Assembly (NCBI GenBank): GCA_942492115.1
Contig: CALODL010000007.1
Span: 1 to 64,000, forward strand
Length of the DNA stretch: 64,000 nucleotides
Origin: CALODL01 sp942492115
Lineage (GTDB): Bacteria > Planctomycetota > Phycisphaerae > UBA1845 > CAIVHJ01
Direction: 5' to 3'
Each line of letters begins with the position of its first letter. The first letter of the stretch is position 1. The translations under genes were made by a program, and so were the position numbers. This document shows, piece after piece, positions 43,678 through 53,931 of this stretch. The notes beneath the pieces are model-generated. The model made no database searches. It was not told the origin of the DNA and worked only from the letters and a program-made list of their open reading frames with translations.

Positions 43678-44397
43678 TCAGGTCCAGCCACCGTCGACAC
43701 GCAGGACCTGGCCCGTGATGTAGGGCATCTCCACGAGGAAGCGCACGGCGGAGGCGATGTCCTGCGGCGCACCGGCGCGCCGCGCGGGCACCTTTTGGAC
43801 GAGTGTCTCGCGAACATCAACCGGGTAGTCATCGGGAAACGCAGCGAGCCCTGGCGCGACGGCATTGACCCGTATGTCCGGCGCCAGGGCCCGTGCCAAT
43901 GCCCGGGTGGCGTATTCGATCCCGGCCTTACTCGGACCGTATGCCAGGAAACGCTCAGGCGGTTGCCGAACAGTTGTGTCGCTGAGATTGATCACACAGC
44001 CTGTGGTCATGAGTGACCGTGCGGCCGCGCACAACTGCAGCGGGGCAGCAAGGTTGATCTGCATGATGCGCTGCCACGCTTGGGCGTCGAACTCGGCCAG
44101 CGCCATCGGCTCGAACACCGAGGCATTGTTGATCAGTACATCAAGATGGCCTGCCTGCCGTTGAACCGAGTCGATGATCTGCCGGGCAGCAACGGGATCG
44201 GCCAGGTCACCCTGCACCAGCCAGGCCCGACGACCCAGGGCCACGATGTCCTCCATGGTCTGCCGGGCGGCGATGGCGGATGTGTTGTAATGGACGATCA
44301 CGTCATGGCCCACCCGTGCCAACTCGAGGGCGATGGCCCGACCAAGACGTTTGGCGGCGCCGGTCACGAGAGCTGTGTGTGGGGACACTGAGGCCAT
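43678..44397 (-). CDS. Short-chain dehydrogenase/reductase, pteridine-reductase-like
   Basis: A protein of 239 residues. ALVTGAAKRLGRAIALELAR is the NAD(P)-binding start in the version typical of FolM/pteridine reductases (KRxGR). NNAS, Ser in INLSDTTV and YGPSKAG supply the catalytic set, and the end ITGQVLRVDGGWT is typical. It likely reduces dihydropterin-type substrates with NADPH. The 7-nt gap to the convergent secreted gene leaves no room for a shared terminator. Confidence 0.8.
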   Translation of the reverse strand: MASVSPHTALVTGAAKRLGRAIALELARVGHDVIVHYNTSAIAARQTMEDIVALGRRAWLVQGDLADPVAARQIIDSVQRQAGHLDVLINNASVFEPMALAEFDAQAWQRIMQINLAAPLQLCAAARSLMTTGCVINLSDTTVRQPPERFLAYGPSKAGIEYATRALARALAPDIRVNAVAPGLAAFPDDYPVDVRETLVQKVPARRAGAPQDIASAVRFLVEMPYITGQVLRVDGGWT

Positions 44398-44506
44398 GAC
44401 TCGAAATGCTAGCTGGAGCGAGGGTACCTGATCAACTCCAGACAGGATTCACGACAACAGGGGACACATGACTGGCCCTCGATTTCGGGGTACCACTCGA
44501 CAGCGC

Positions 44507-45373
44507 TCATCGCCAGATCAGTCGCCGGGTGTGCCCATGCTGGGGATGGGCGTCGTCGACGCAGTGCAGGGTCAGGGTCAGGTCATCCGGGGTCACTTCG
44601 ACACCCAGCCAGCCCAACGGACGGCGCGGATCGAACAGGTAGCCGGATGGTGGCAGATTGATGTGATAAATGCCATCCACTTGCTCGATACCGAAGATGT
44701 GGGTGTGGCCGTACACGATGGCCTTGACGCAGGCCTGCGCGGTCACGGCGCGCACGAAACTGCGCGCGTCCATGAGACCGAACAGGCCACGCTGGGGATT
44801 GTGATGGATACACACGATGGTCGGCGTTGAATCACTCTCGAGTTGCTCGCGCAGCCACTCGCGCTGTTCCGGACCGACGCGGCCGCTCCACCCGTTGACC
44901 TTCTCCAATGTATCCAGAAAGATCCAGCGCACCGCCCCATCGGTTGCAGTATGAACCAGCTTGCCGCCGATTGTTTCGCGTGCCCCCAGGGCCACCTGGA
45001 TGTGTTCGCGATGATCGTGATTTCCGGTCATGTACTGCAGGGGGACCTTCAGCGCACGAATCGGCTCGATCAAGGATTCGAACGCCACGTAGTCCTCCGG
45101 CAGCCCTTTGGCAAAGGCAATGTCACCGGCAAACAGTACCTGCTGGGGTTTCCACGCCGCGACCTGGGCGCTGACCAGGGCCAGGTTGTCCGCCATGTTC
45201 GATTTCCGCACGACCTTGTCACGGTCGGCGCTGATGTGCGTGTCCGAGATCAGGGCCCATCGTCGAGCCCGTGCCGCATCGAACGGCCCAACTGCGGCAA
45301 CGCCCGCGGCTGTTACCCGGCCGAAGAACTCCCGGCGCGTCAGACCTCCGCGGGACAAGAACGTCGAAACCAT
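44507..45373 (-). CDS. Tat-exported calcineurin-like metallophosphoesterase
   Basis: A protein of 288 residues. TRREFFGRVTAAGVAAVG is a Tat signal. Metal motifs of the calcineurin fold follow: ISDTHI, FAGDIA, TGNHDH, CIHHNPQ and YGHTHIF. The family includes cAMP phosphodiesterase CpdA and nucleotide or phospholipid phosphatases. ATG 45373 is preferred over a TTG at 45391. Substrate unknown. Confidence 0.82.
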   Translation of the reverse strand: MVSTFLSRGGLTRREFFGRVTAAGVAAVGPFDAARARRWALISDTHISADRDKVVRKSNMADNLALVSAQVAAWKPQQVLFAGDIAFAKGLPEDYVAFESLIEPIRALKVPLQYMTGNHDHREHIQVALGARETIGGKLVHTATDGAVRWIFLDTLEKVNGWSGRVGPEQREWLREQLESDSTPTIVCIHHNPQRGLFGLMDARSFVRAVTAQACVKAIVYGHTHIFGIEQVDGIYHINLPPSGYLFDPRRPLGWLGVEVTPDDLTLTLHCVDDAHPQHGHTRRLIWR

Positions 45374-45450
45374 CGTTTGCCACACTGCCAACAGTCTTCA
45401 CCTCGAACCATAGACAACGTCCGTGCCGTCACGGACTGCTCTCTGACGAT

Positions 45451-46647
45451 CTATTTCAGCTCGGCCAGAGACCTCATGGCAAATGCGACATGCAGCGCCG
45501 TGCCAATCGGCAAAACGTTCTCGTCGGCGATGAACTTGGGATGATGCACGTTGTAAGTTGCGCCGATGGACTCGTTACCGCTGCCGATGAACACGAAGCA
45601 GCCGGGCACGCGCTGTGTGTAAAAGGCAAAATCCTCGCCACCCATGATCGGCGGACACTCGGACACATGATCGACACCAACCAGTTCAGCCCCCAGCTCG
45701 CGGGCCACTTCCCAGCAGGTGGCATCATTGATCGTAGGTGGATAATCGTGGCCGGGAAATTCGATCTCGGCGGTGCAGCGATTGGCTTCGGCCACAGCGC
45801 TGGCGACCTCGCGAATACGCGCCTGCAGAAACGCCAGGTCCTCCATCGCCAGAGCCCGAACCGTGCCGCGCAACTCGATACTCGGGGGAATGACGTTGTA
45901 CGCCTCGCCACCGTTCATCGCCGTAAAGCTGATCACGCCAGGACTCATCGGATTGAGTTCTCGAGAGACGATGGTTTGAGTTTCGGTCACGATCTTGGCA
46001 GCAGTCGCCACAGGATCGCGCGTCATATGCGGCATGGCCGCATGCCCCCCCAATCCGTTGACCCGAATACACATCTGCCCGGCAGCAGCCAACAGGACCC
46101 CGGTCCGAGAGGCCATCTGACCTGTTGGTAACGACGGCCACACGTGCACACCGAACACACGTTCGACAGTGGGGTTCTCCAGCGCGCCCTCTTCGCTCAT
46201 CAACAGCCCGCCGGCGCCACCTTCTTCTGCAGGCTGGAACAGGAGTTTCACCGTGCCATGAATGTCCTGCTCACGGTCCTTGAGCAGCCGCGCTGCCCCA
46301 AGCAACATGGCGGTATGGCAGTCGTGGCCGCACGCGTGCATCTTGCCATCGACCGTACTCCTGAACTCGACATCGGCTTCCTCGTGGATCGGCAGAGCGT
46401 CCATATCGGCACGCAGGGCCACGCACGGACCATTGCCGTCTCCGAGCTGAGCCAACACACCGGTTTGGGCCATACCTGCCTGAAACTTGATGCCCAGTTC
46501 TGCCAGGGTCGCCTGGACGAGCTTGCTGGTCTCGACTTCCTCGTACATCAACTCCGGATGGCGATGGAGCGTGCGCCGCAGGTCAACCATCCACGTCTTG
46601 ATGGACTCCGCCTGCGGAAGGCACGTCGATGCCGTTCGCATATCCAT
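45451..46647 (-). CDS. M20-family amidohydrolase (hippurate hydrolase/IAA-amino acid hydrolase type)
   Basis: A protein of 398 residues. LHRHPELMYEEVETSK, ALRADMDALPIHEE, HACGHDCHTAMLLG and FQPAEEGGAGG are the metal and catalytic motifs of M20D peptidases, with a lid-domain dimerisation part between and a closing MGGEDFAFY. It removes acyl groups from amino acids in the cytoplasm. AGGAG lies 11 nt before the ATG. It precedes the phosphoesterase on the same strand by 77 nt. Confidence 0.9.
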   Translation of the reverse strand: MDMRTASTCLPQAESIKTWMVDLRRTLHRHPELMYEEVETSKLVQATLAELGIKFQAGMAQTGVLAQLGDGNGPCVALRADMDALPIHEEADVEFRSTVDGKMHACGHDCHTAMLLGAARLLKDREQDIHGTVKLLFQPAEEGGAGGLLMSEEGALENPTVERVFGVHVWPSLPTGQMASRTGVLLAAAGQMCIRVNGLGGHAAMPHMTRDPVATAAKIVTETQTIVSRELNPMSPGVISFTAMNGGEAYNVIPPSIELRGTVRALAMEDLAFLQARIREVASAVAEANRCTAEIEFPGHDYPPTINDATCWEVARELGAELVGVDHVSECPPIMGGEDFAFYTQRVPGCFVFIGSGNESIGATYNVHHPKFIADENVLPIGTALHVAFAMRSLAELK

Positions 46648-47010
46648 GAATCACTGAACTCCTGAATTCCTGTTTCGTCGGCCCTGCACCACCAGGGCCG
46701 CGATGAAGACCATGGTCATGATGATCATACCCCAGGAGGTCGCATGATTGTGCCCCTCCCAAAGCGAACTGGAAGAATTGAGCCCAACATAGCACGCCGT
46801 CCCCAGCCGCCGGACAGACCACCGGGAACTATTGCCCTAACACAATCCCCACCATCGGGCATGTGTGCCGCTGGGACCGCAAAAAACGGTGTCCAGGGGT
46901 GTCCCAGGCCATATCGAGGGTCAGGCATGCAGCTTGCTTATTCATTCGAGGCCGCGTGGTTCCGGTACGGCGCGGTGAACAGACAGGACCCCTACGCACG
47001 AGGAGCTATC
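46648..47010. other. 360-nt divergent intergenic stretch
   Basis: The space separates the minus-strand amidohydrolase from the plus-strand subtilase. A short minus-strand hydrophobic run (MIIMTMVFIAALVVQGRR, about 46720-46670) is present, but it has no convincing upstream start. No repeat or RNA is seen. Confidence 0.35.
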
Positions 47011-49749
47011 ATGCTCAATCACCGCTTTCTGACCCTGCTGACGGGGTTGCCGCTCATGCTGGCCATACTCGGCTGTGGCGGAAGCCAGGACATCCCACGG
47101 GACGAATTTGGACAGGTCGATAGTGACGGCGACGGTTTCAGTGACCGGGACGAACATAACGGAACGCCGGGAACCGACCCGGAGGATCCCGCCGACCACC
47201 CGGGCCAGGTCCGTGACAGTGACGGTGATGGATGCTCCGACTACGACGAGACCCATTTCAACAACCAGTGTGACAACGATCCACGTACGACAGACGGCAA
47301 CACGACAGGCAGCCTCTTGAGTATCAGTGGTCGGGTACGGGTCAGCGCGTCCGCAGTCGTCGATGGCGATACGCGCGATCTCGACGATCCGACTGTCGAC
47401 AACGACGGTCAATCGCTGAGTGCCGTCCAGGAACTGCCCAACCCCTCGACGGTCGCCGGGTACCTCGGCACACTCGAGCGCCGGACCGACTCCAGCGACG
47501 TATTCAAAGTGACACTGACCCGTGGGCAACACGTCGCACTACTGCTGGCAGATGCCACCCGCAGCGATTTCGATCTGTTCCTGTACGATCTCGGTGGCCA
47601 GGCACTGAGCAGCTCCGAAGGCACAGGCGCGCAGGAACGGGTGATCGCTCCGGACGACGACACGTACCTGATCGAAGTGCTGGCCTACAGTGTCACACAA
47701 GGTCAGGATGATGGTGGGTTGTACACGCTGCTCGTGGGCGACGGCGCGGCGAGCCTGAGCATCGATCCGCGCGATCACCTGAGCAGCCTGCTGCCGATGT
47801 GTGCGGGTGAAGTCCTGTGTGGCTACACCGACACCGCACGCACCGCGACGGCTCACGACGACGCATTCGATATCGTCGATGCGCCCACCCACGCCGGTGG
47901 CGTCGAACGTCGGCGGCTGCGCGCCCGCGGGCGGCAGGCTGCAGCCAGTCTCCCGAATACGGCGCTGGTCCGCCCCTTCTCCGATACGATTGCAGCCATC
48001 AAGCAGCTGCGGCGAGTCGAACATATCGCATTCGCCGAACCCAACCTGATCCGCCAGGCCATGGCCATACCGAACGATGAGTACTACGGGAGCCAATGGC
48101 ACTATCCGCAGATCTCATTGCCGCAGGCGTGGGACATCACCACCGGATCGTCGAACGTTATCGTTGCCGTAATCGATACGGGCGTCGTTCTGGATCACCC
48201 TGAACTGGCCGGCCAGCTGGTACCTGGTTATGACTTCATCTCGGATCCGGCTTCGGCCCGTGACGGTGATGGTATCGACTCAGATCCCAACGATGTCGGG
48301 GATCTGGTCATCCAGGGCACGCGCAGTTCATTTCATGGCACGCACGTGAGCGGGACGGTGGCCGCCCGATCGAACAACAACATCGGCGTGGCCGGTGTGG
48401 CCTGGGGCGTGAAGGTCATGCCGCTGCGCGTGCTCGGGGCAGCAGGTGGCAACGACTTCGATATCATCCAAGCCATCCGCTTTGCCGCCGGCCTGCCCAA
48501 CAGTTCCGGTACCGTGCCAACACGTCGCGCTGACGTGATCAACCTCAGCCTCGGTGGCCCCGGGTACAGTGCCGCCACGCAGGATGCCATCACTGCAGCA
48601 CGCGCCGCAGGGGTGATCGTCATCGCCGCTGCAGGTAACGAATCAGCGAACGCTGATTTCAGCACGCCCGCCGGCCTCGAAGGCGTCGTCACCGTCAGCG
48701 CAGTCGATGTCCGTGACAATGCAACGTTCTACAGCAACTTTGGATCGAGCGTTGACGTGGCCGCACCCGGCGGCGACATGGGCAGCGACAGCAACGGTGA
48801 CACCTACCCGGACGGCGTGCTGAGTCTCATGGCCAATGACCAGGGCGATCTCTATGTCGATTTCTCACAGGGCACGTCGATGGCATGCCCACACGTTGCA
48901 GGCGTCGCGGCCTTGATGAAGTCGATCAACCCCGACCTGTCGCCGACCGACTTCGACCAATTGCTTGCCGGTACGCATCCGGCCACCGACATCAGAATGA
49001 CCGAGGATCTTGGAGCAGCCGGACGCGATGATGTTTACGGGCACGGTTTGATCAACGCATTCCGCAGCGTGCAGGCGGCCAGTGCCATCACTGGACGTGG
49101 TGCTGTGCATGGACCGATCATCCAGGTCTCGGACTCGACAGTCGACTTTGGAATCCAGCGTACGGCACAGTCGCTGACTCTGCGAAACATCGGTACCGAC
49201 ACGCTCGAGATCACCGATGTGTCGACCTCCGAACCGTGGCTCGACCTCGCTACCGAATCCAACAACGGCTTATCCTACCGCTTGACCGTTGATCGCTCCG
49301 GACTGACTGACGGCATGTACTCCGCAACCGTGCGGTTCGAGTCGAACGGTGGTACGGCGACTGTCGCAGTGCGCATGCAGGTCGGCGATACGCTGATCGA
49401 GGGCGGCGTGATCGGCACGGTGTATGTTCTGGTCATCGATGCCGACACCGGCGTGGCCGTAGCCGAAAGCACGACGACCTACGCCGTGGACTACACATTC
49501 GAAATCGACGGATTGCGGGCCGGACGGTACCTGCTGTTTGCTGGAACCGATCTGGACAGCAACCGGTTCATCGACAACCAGGGTGAGCTGATCGGGGCAT
49601 ACCCGACACTGCGTAACGTGCAATCGATCGAGATCGACCGGGACCTCGACGGTCTCGAGTTCACGGTCAGCCACCTGATGACCTTGAGCATGACCACAAC
49701 CGGTGAAGACCAGTCGGGGCCCGATGCGCCGGTCGTTCAACGACCCTGA
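47011..49749 (+). CDS. S8 subtilisin-family peptidase lipoprotein
   Basis: A protein of 912 residues. AGGAG lies 5 nt before ATG 47011; the N-terminus has the lipobox LAILGCGG. Two calcium-type repeats (DSDGDGFSDRDE, DSDGDGCSDYDE) and a PPC-like beta domain precede the protease. The triad is Asp in VIDTGVVLDHPELAG, His in HGTHVSGT and Ser in GTSMACPHVAG. C-terminal beta domains resemble abnormal-spindle/BACON-like modules. It would digest protein outside the cell or at the surface. The frame is open from 46744, but that extension lacks a signal and a ribosome site. Confidence 0.9.
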   Translation: MLNHRFLTLLTGLPLMLAILGCGGSQDIPRDEFGQVDSDGDGFSDRDEHNGTPGTDPEDPADHPGQVRDSDGDGCSDYDETHFNNQCDNDPRTTDGNTTGSLLSISGRVRVSASAVVDGDTRDLDDPTVDNDGQSLSAVQELPNPSTVAGYLGTLERRTDSSDVFKVTLTRGQHVALLLADATRSDFDLFLYDLGGQALSSSEGTGAQERVIAPDDDTYLIEVLAYSVTQGQDDGGLYTLLVGDGAASLSIDPRDHLSSLLPMCAGEVLCGYTDTARTATAHDDAFDIVDAPTHAGGVERRRLRARGRQAAASLPNTALVRPFSDTIAAIKQLRRVEHIAFAEPNLIRQAMAIPNDEYYGSQWHYPQISLPQAWDITTGSSNVIVAVIDTGVVLDHPELAGQLVPGYDFISDPASARDGDGIDSDPNDVGDLVIQGTRSSFHGTHVSGTVAARSNNNIGVAGVAWGVKVMPLRVLGAAGGNDFDIIQAIRFAAGLPNSSGTVPTRRADVINLSLGGPGYSAATQDAITAARAAGVIVIAAAGNESANADFSTPAGLEGVVTVSAVDVRDNATFYSNFGSSVDVAAPGGDMGSDSNGDTYPDGVLSLMANDQGDLYVDFSQGTSMACPHVAGVAALMKSINPDLSPTDFDQLLAGTHPATDIRMTEDLGAAGRDDVYGHGLINAFRSVQAASAITGRGAVHGPIIQVSDSTVDFGIQRTAQSLTLRNIGTDTLEITDVSTSEPWLDLATESNNGLSYRLTVDRSGLTDGMYSATVRFESNGGTATVAVRMQVGDTLIEGGVIGTVYVLVIDADTGVAVAESTTTYAVDYTFEIDGLRAGRYLLFAGTDLDSNRFIDNQGELIGAYPTLRNVQSIEIDRDLDGLEFTVSHLMTLSMTTTGEDQSGPDAPVVQRP

Positions 49750-49786
49750 GATGCCCATGACGGGAACGCGAACCGCGGCGGGGCCC

Positions 49787-50581
49787 TCACGGCCCTGTCG
49801 CGGTGTCCGGAATGGCTGAACCGAAACGCTCGCGTAGCGCAGGCAGATCGATGGCCGGATCGAGCGCCGGGATGAGATAGTGCGACTGCCATCCCGAACT
49901 CAGATAACCGAGATGGTTGCCGCGGTGACCGGTTCCGCGTGCAAGAGCATCCCAGTGGACGTTCAGCACGCGTGCCGCCGCGCAATCGAGCCCCCGGTAG
50001 CCGGCACTGACCGTGCGTTGACGGTCCATCGTTCCGAAATGACGCGTGCCCCAACCCACCTGCAGATCGCGTGTGCTTGCAAAGCAAATGACGCCTTCGC
50101 GCACGTGCGGAAGGACTTTTTGGGAGATCGGATAGTCCGGGGACAGCGCGGCTGCGATGAGAATGAGGCGATCGATCTGAACACCCTCGGGCAACGCTTC
50201 GACGACGAATACGGCCATGCCACCCCCACCCGAGTAGCCCACGATATCGATCCGTGCATCAGGATGATCGTGAGAGAATGCGGCCAGCTCCTCCGCGAAG
50301 TCCGTAGCCACCGCACGGTTGCGCTGATAGGCCATCAAGTTGGGAATGCCCAGAAGCGGCCAACCCCACAGGCGCACGTCCACGTCAGTTCCGGGATAGG
50401 TGTGTTCGAGACGCTCGACGCAGCGCGTCAGGTGGAACCGCACATTGGCCACACCGGGAAACATGAGCACCCGGCGCGTCACGGGTGTGGCGCGCTGCGT
50501 CTGTGGCTGACATCCTGCAATATTCGACAACATGATCAGGCTCAGACAGCACACACCACAATTGAAGGACGAGTAGTTCAT
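49787..50581 (-). CDS. Alpha/beta-hydrolase-fold lipoprotein
   Basis: A protein of 264 residues. A lipoprotein signal ends NIAGCQ. DIVGYSGGGGMAVFV carries the nucleophile elbow (Ser in GYSGG), and a His near HRGNHLGYLS may complete the triad. The substrate is unknown. It converges on the subtilase (38-nt gap) and diverges from pncB. Confidence 0.7.
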   Translation of the reverse strand: MNYSSFNCGVCCLSLIMLSNIAGCQPQTQRATPVTRRVLMFPGVANVRFHLTRCVERLEHTYPGTDVDVRLWGWPLLGIPNLMAYQRNRAVATDFAEELAAFSHDHPDARIDIVGYSGGGGMAVFVVEALPEGVQIDRLILIAAALSPDYPISQKVLPHVREGVICFASTRDLQVGWGTRHFGTMDRQRTVSAGYRGLDCAAARVLNVHWDALARGTGHRGNHLGYLSSGWQSHYLIPALDPAIDLPALRERFGSAIPDTATGP

Positions 50582-50699
50582 TGAGTGTATCTTACCGTTT
50601 TTGCCCCTTCGACGACGCTTTATCTACCACTCACGCCACCACGACCCGGAAACGTCGGAGACGGGGTGCGGTCGCACATTTTGTGCTAATCTCTACGAC

Positions 50700-52186
50700 A
50701 TGCCACCCGATCCGCTTTATCATCAATCGCTGGCGCTGTTGACTGACCTGTATCAGTTGACCATGGCCCAAGGTTATTGGAAGACCGGACTCGACACCCA
50801 CGAGGCGGTGTTCGATCTCTACTTCCGTAAGCAGCCGTTCCAGGGTGGCTTCAGTATCGCCTGCGGCCTGGGCTATGTCTGCGACATCATCGAGGGCTTC
50901 CGCTTCACCGATGACGATATTGCTTATCTGGCCCGCCTGAAAGGCAACGATGGTCAGCCGATGTTCGAGCAGGCGTTCCTCGACGTTCTGGCTGCGACGA
51001 CGTTTTCGTGCGATATCGACGCCGTCCCGGAGGGCACGGCCGTCTTTCCGCAGGAACCCATGGTCCGCGTCCAGGGCCCCATCATGCAGTGCCAGATTCT
51101 CGAAACCGCTCTGCTGAACAGCCTCAATTGTCAGACGCTCATCGCCACCAAAGCCGCACGGGTGTGCCTGGCTGCAGACCGTGAGCCCGTGCTCGAATTC
51201 GGCCTGCGACGGGCACACGGAATCGACGGTGCACTCGCAGTCAGCAGGGCAGCTCATATCGGCGGTTGCTCTGCCACCTCCAACGTGCTGGCCGGTAAGC
51301 TATTCGACATCCCGGTGCGCGGCACGCATGCCCACAGCTGGGTGATGTCATTCGACGACGAACTGACTGCGTTCAAGGCATATGCCAAGGCGATGCCCAA
51401 CAACTGCGTTCTGTTGGTCGATACCTTCGATAGTATTCAGGGGGTGCACAACGCGGTGGAGGTGGGCCGGTGGTTGCGGACCCAAGGCCATGACCTGGCG
51501 GGCATTCGTCTCGACTCGGGCGACTTGGCCTACCTCAGCATCGAAGCGCGCCGAATTCTGGATGACGCCGGCTTTGTTGACGCGCAGATCGTCGCCAGCA
51601 ACGATCTCGATGAACACATCATTGCCAGCCTCAAGCAACAACACGCCGCAATCGGTGTCTGGGGGTCGGAACGAGGCTGGTCACGGCTTACGATCAACCG
51701 GCGATGGGTGGCGTGTACAAACTCACGGCCCTGCGACCGCCGGGTGAGGCGTGGCGCTACAAACTGAAACTGTCGGAACAGGCGGTCAAGATCTCGAACC
51801 CCGGGATTCATCAGATCCGCCGATTCGAAAACGATGGTCAATTCATCGGCGATGCCATCTACGAGATCGATCACCCGGCCCAGCACGACTGGACCATCAT
51901 CGATCCGGTCGACATGACGCGACGCAAACGCCTGCCGGCCGACGCCCCGGCCCACGATCTACTCGTACCCGTGTTCCGTGCTGGCCGGCGCGTTTACCCG
52001 ACCCCTCCGATTGCCGAGATCCGTGCCCACGCTCTCGATCAACTGTCACGCCTCCATGATGGTATCAAGCGTTTCGTAAACCCACACCAATACCCGGTCG
52101 GACTCGAGAAGAGTCTGCACGACTTGAAAACGCGACTCGTGATGAAAGCCCGTGGGCTCGATGAGGAATCGGCCGGGCTGACGTGA
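50700..52186 (+). pseudogene. pncB: Nicotinate phosphoribosyltransferase, frameshifted in a G run
   Basis: From ATG 50700 the frame encodes the enzyme that makes nicotinate mononucleotide from nicotinate, PRPP and ATP in NAD salvage: LLTDLYQLTMAQGYWKTG, FSIACGLGYV, EFGLRRAHGIDGALAVSRAA, THAHSWVMSF, IRLDSGDLAYLS. At a run of five G's (51661-51665) the frame slips; reading six G's gives AIGVWGVGTRLVTAYDQPAM, and the +1-corrected frame continues with MGGVYKLTALRPPGEAWRYK to 52186. The corrected product has 495 residues, normal for the family. One missing base in a homopolymer may be a sequencing error; otherwise the gene is broken. NAD salvage would then be lost here. Confidence 0.85.
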
Positions 52187-52249
52187 CTGTCGAAGACGGT
52201 ACCGGCCCCATGCCTCCGATGTGACGCGCGTCGTCACGCGCGTTCGCAA

Positions 52250-53029
52250 TCAAATCGGCCGGCAGGCAATACCGTTGATCACGTGATCGACCTGATGCCG
52301 CGTAGATGCGACACCCACGAGAATCATCTGACCGACGCGGCGTACGGCCACGTGATACGACTTGCCCTTGCACGTTACGGTCGCAATGCCATCTTCATCG
52401 AATGATCTGGCCACGCCCTGAAATTCCCCCGGTGTGTCGGCCAGACCCATGGTCACGAGGATGGGTTGGTTGCAGCAGTTCATCAGCAATTGCACACCGC
52501 CGCCGCCCTGCTGAAAGAGTTTGCTCGAAGCGGCCACGAGCTTGACGTCATGTGGTCGCAAGCCCTCGAGGTTGAGGTCGACATCCTGGCTGAGGACCTC
52601 GTAGCACATGTTCTTGTAGTTGCTTGCGGAACACGACTGGTTCTCGCGAAAAGCCCCCCCTGCGGGAGACAGACGTTCCAGTTCGTCGGCCGCCCACTGC
52701 ACGGAGTCGGCCATCGACGCGCTGGGCCAACTGCCGAACCCGATCAACACGAACGCCACCGCCGCGGCCGCAGCGACCCACCACACTGGACGCCGGTAGA
52801 TGGGGCGCGGGGCCGACAAGACGACATTCTCGAGTGTGGCCCATTGGACGACCGGCTCCATCTGCTTGAGCCGCTCGGCGATGAGCGACTCCGCATGGCC
52901 CTCGCGGTCGAAACGGGTCGCGCACCGGGTGCACTGCTCCAGGTGTTGGCTGACCTTAAACGTCATCGTGGGATCGAGCTCAGAATCGAGATAGGGGCTC
53001 AGGAATTTGCGAACCTCATTGCACCTCAT
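52250..53029 (-). CDS. Anti-sigma factor with zinc-finger domain
   Basis: A protein of 259 residues. The N-terminal segment CNEVRKFLSPYLDSELDPTM then HLEQCTRCATRF is the zf-HC2 (HxxxCxxC) anti-sigma domain. A membrane helix, WWVAAAAAVAFVLIGFGSW, and a periplasmic domain follow. ATG 53029 has GGAAG 8 nt upstream and overlaps the sigma gene by 14 nt; ATG 53047 is an alternative. It would hold the ECF factor at the membrane until a signal arrives. Confidence 0.85.
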   Translation of the reverse strand: MRCNEVRKFLSPYLDSELDPTMTFKVSQHLEQCTRCATRFDREGHAESLIAERLKQMEPVVQWATLENVVLSAPRPIYRRPVWWVAAAAAVAFVLIGFGSWPSASMADSVQWAADELERLSPAGGAFRENQSCSASNYKNMCYEVLSQDVDLNLEGLRPHDVKLVAASSKLFQQGGGGVQLLMNCCNQPILVTMGLADTPGEFQGVARSFDEDGIATVTCKGKSYHVAVRRVGQMILVGVASTRHQVDHVINGIACRPI

Positions 53030-53597
53030 TGGACACTTCCTTGACATGACCGTATTCGACAGCGAGCTCCGCGAGGCGCTCGCGTAGCTTCAACCGGGCG
53101 CGGTGGACGTGGGACATGACTGTCCCCATGGGAATATCGAGCATCGTCGCAATGTCCTTGTACGGAAACCCTTCGACGATCCTCAACAGCAGGCAGTGGC
53201 GTTCGTCGAGCCCCAACGTCCCGATCGCACCGACTAAACGCTGATCAAGGTCCTGAAAAACCTTCTCGGGGTGGGCCAGGATTCCGAACCAGGCCTCCTC
53301 GCGTTGCAGAACGCCATCGAGATCGTCGCCGAGCGTCGTTCGATGGAGCTTCTCGCGCGTGACTTTCTTGTTGAACGAGTAGACCGTGTTGACCAGGACT
53401 CTGAACATCCACGCGCGGAAATCCGTTCCTAATTGAAAACGATGGAACTCACGCCAGCCGGTCAGAACCGCTTCCTGCAGGATGTCCCCAGCCTGTTCAC
53501 GATTCCAGCTGTTGCGCAGTGCATAGCGCTGGAGTGATTCCTGGATCGGTGCAAGCAGTTCCAGAAACTGCTGGGCCCGCGATTCACTGCCCTTCAA
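53016..53597 (-). CDS. ECF RNA polymerase sigma factor
   Basis: A protein of 193 residues. Region 2 (AGDILQEAVLTGWREFHRFQ, FRAWMFRVLVNTVYSFNKK) and region 4 (VEGFPYKDIATMLDIPMGTV, MSHVHRARLKLRERL) are clear. The start is TTG 53597, supported by a perfect AGGAGG 6 nt upstream. It is followed by its cognate anti-sigma gene in an overlapping arrangement, so the pair is co-regulated, probably by autoregulation. Confidence 0.9.
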   Translation of the reverse strand: MKGSESRAQQFLELLAPIQESLQRYALRNSWNREQAGDILQEAVLTGWREFHRFQLGTDFRAWMFRVLVNTVYSFNKKVTREKLHRTTLGDDLDGVLQREEAWFGILAHPEKVFQDLDQRLVGAIGTLGLDERHCLLLRIVEGFPYKDIATMLDIPMGTVMSHVHRARLKLRERLAELAVEYGHVKEVSNEVQ

Positions 53598-53931
53598 GGC
53601 GCGCCTCCTGCCAACCGATGGTGTTTCGCCGAGCTGACCGTATCTCGACTCGATGCCTGCGACACGACCCCGTCTGAAACGCGTGCGTTTTGACTGCCCC
53701 CCTGCCGGCGGGTCGGCCTCGAATGGCCGCGACCCGTCCGTAGATGCACGCCCGGTACGATTCTATTGCGAAGCACTCAGGGAGAGCTAATATTTGGCCT
53801 CCCACGAGCTTATGAGGACGAACGGGACCATCCGAGAAATTCGGACCTCGCCGCAGCTCCGGGCTGATACCACGGGTTCACGTCGTGTAGAATGGTCGCT
53901 GGACGAGGAGTGTGGCCGGGACGTCTGAACC
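53598..53931. other. Divergent intergenic stretch between the sigma factor and HtrA
   Basis: About 330 nt, probably with promoters for both sides. A GAGGAG at 53905-53910 is too far from ATG 53932 to serve it. No gene or repeat seen. Confidence 0.35.

Noticed and set aside
46670..46822. Minus-strand hydrophobic run (MIIMTMVFIAALVV) as a small membrane protein
   Set aside because: Only about 25 residues from the nearest ATG, with no Shine-Dalgarno; a longer frame has no start codon.
51640..51720. Programmed frameshifting in pncB
   Set aside because: The G run has no slippery heptamer of the known type and no obvious downstream stimulator; a lost base is simpler.
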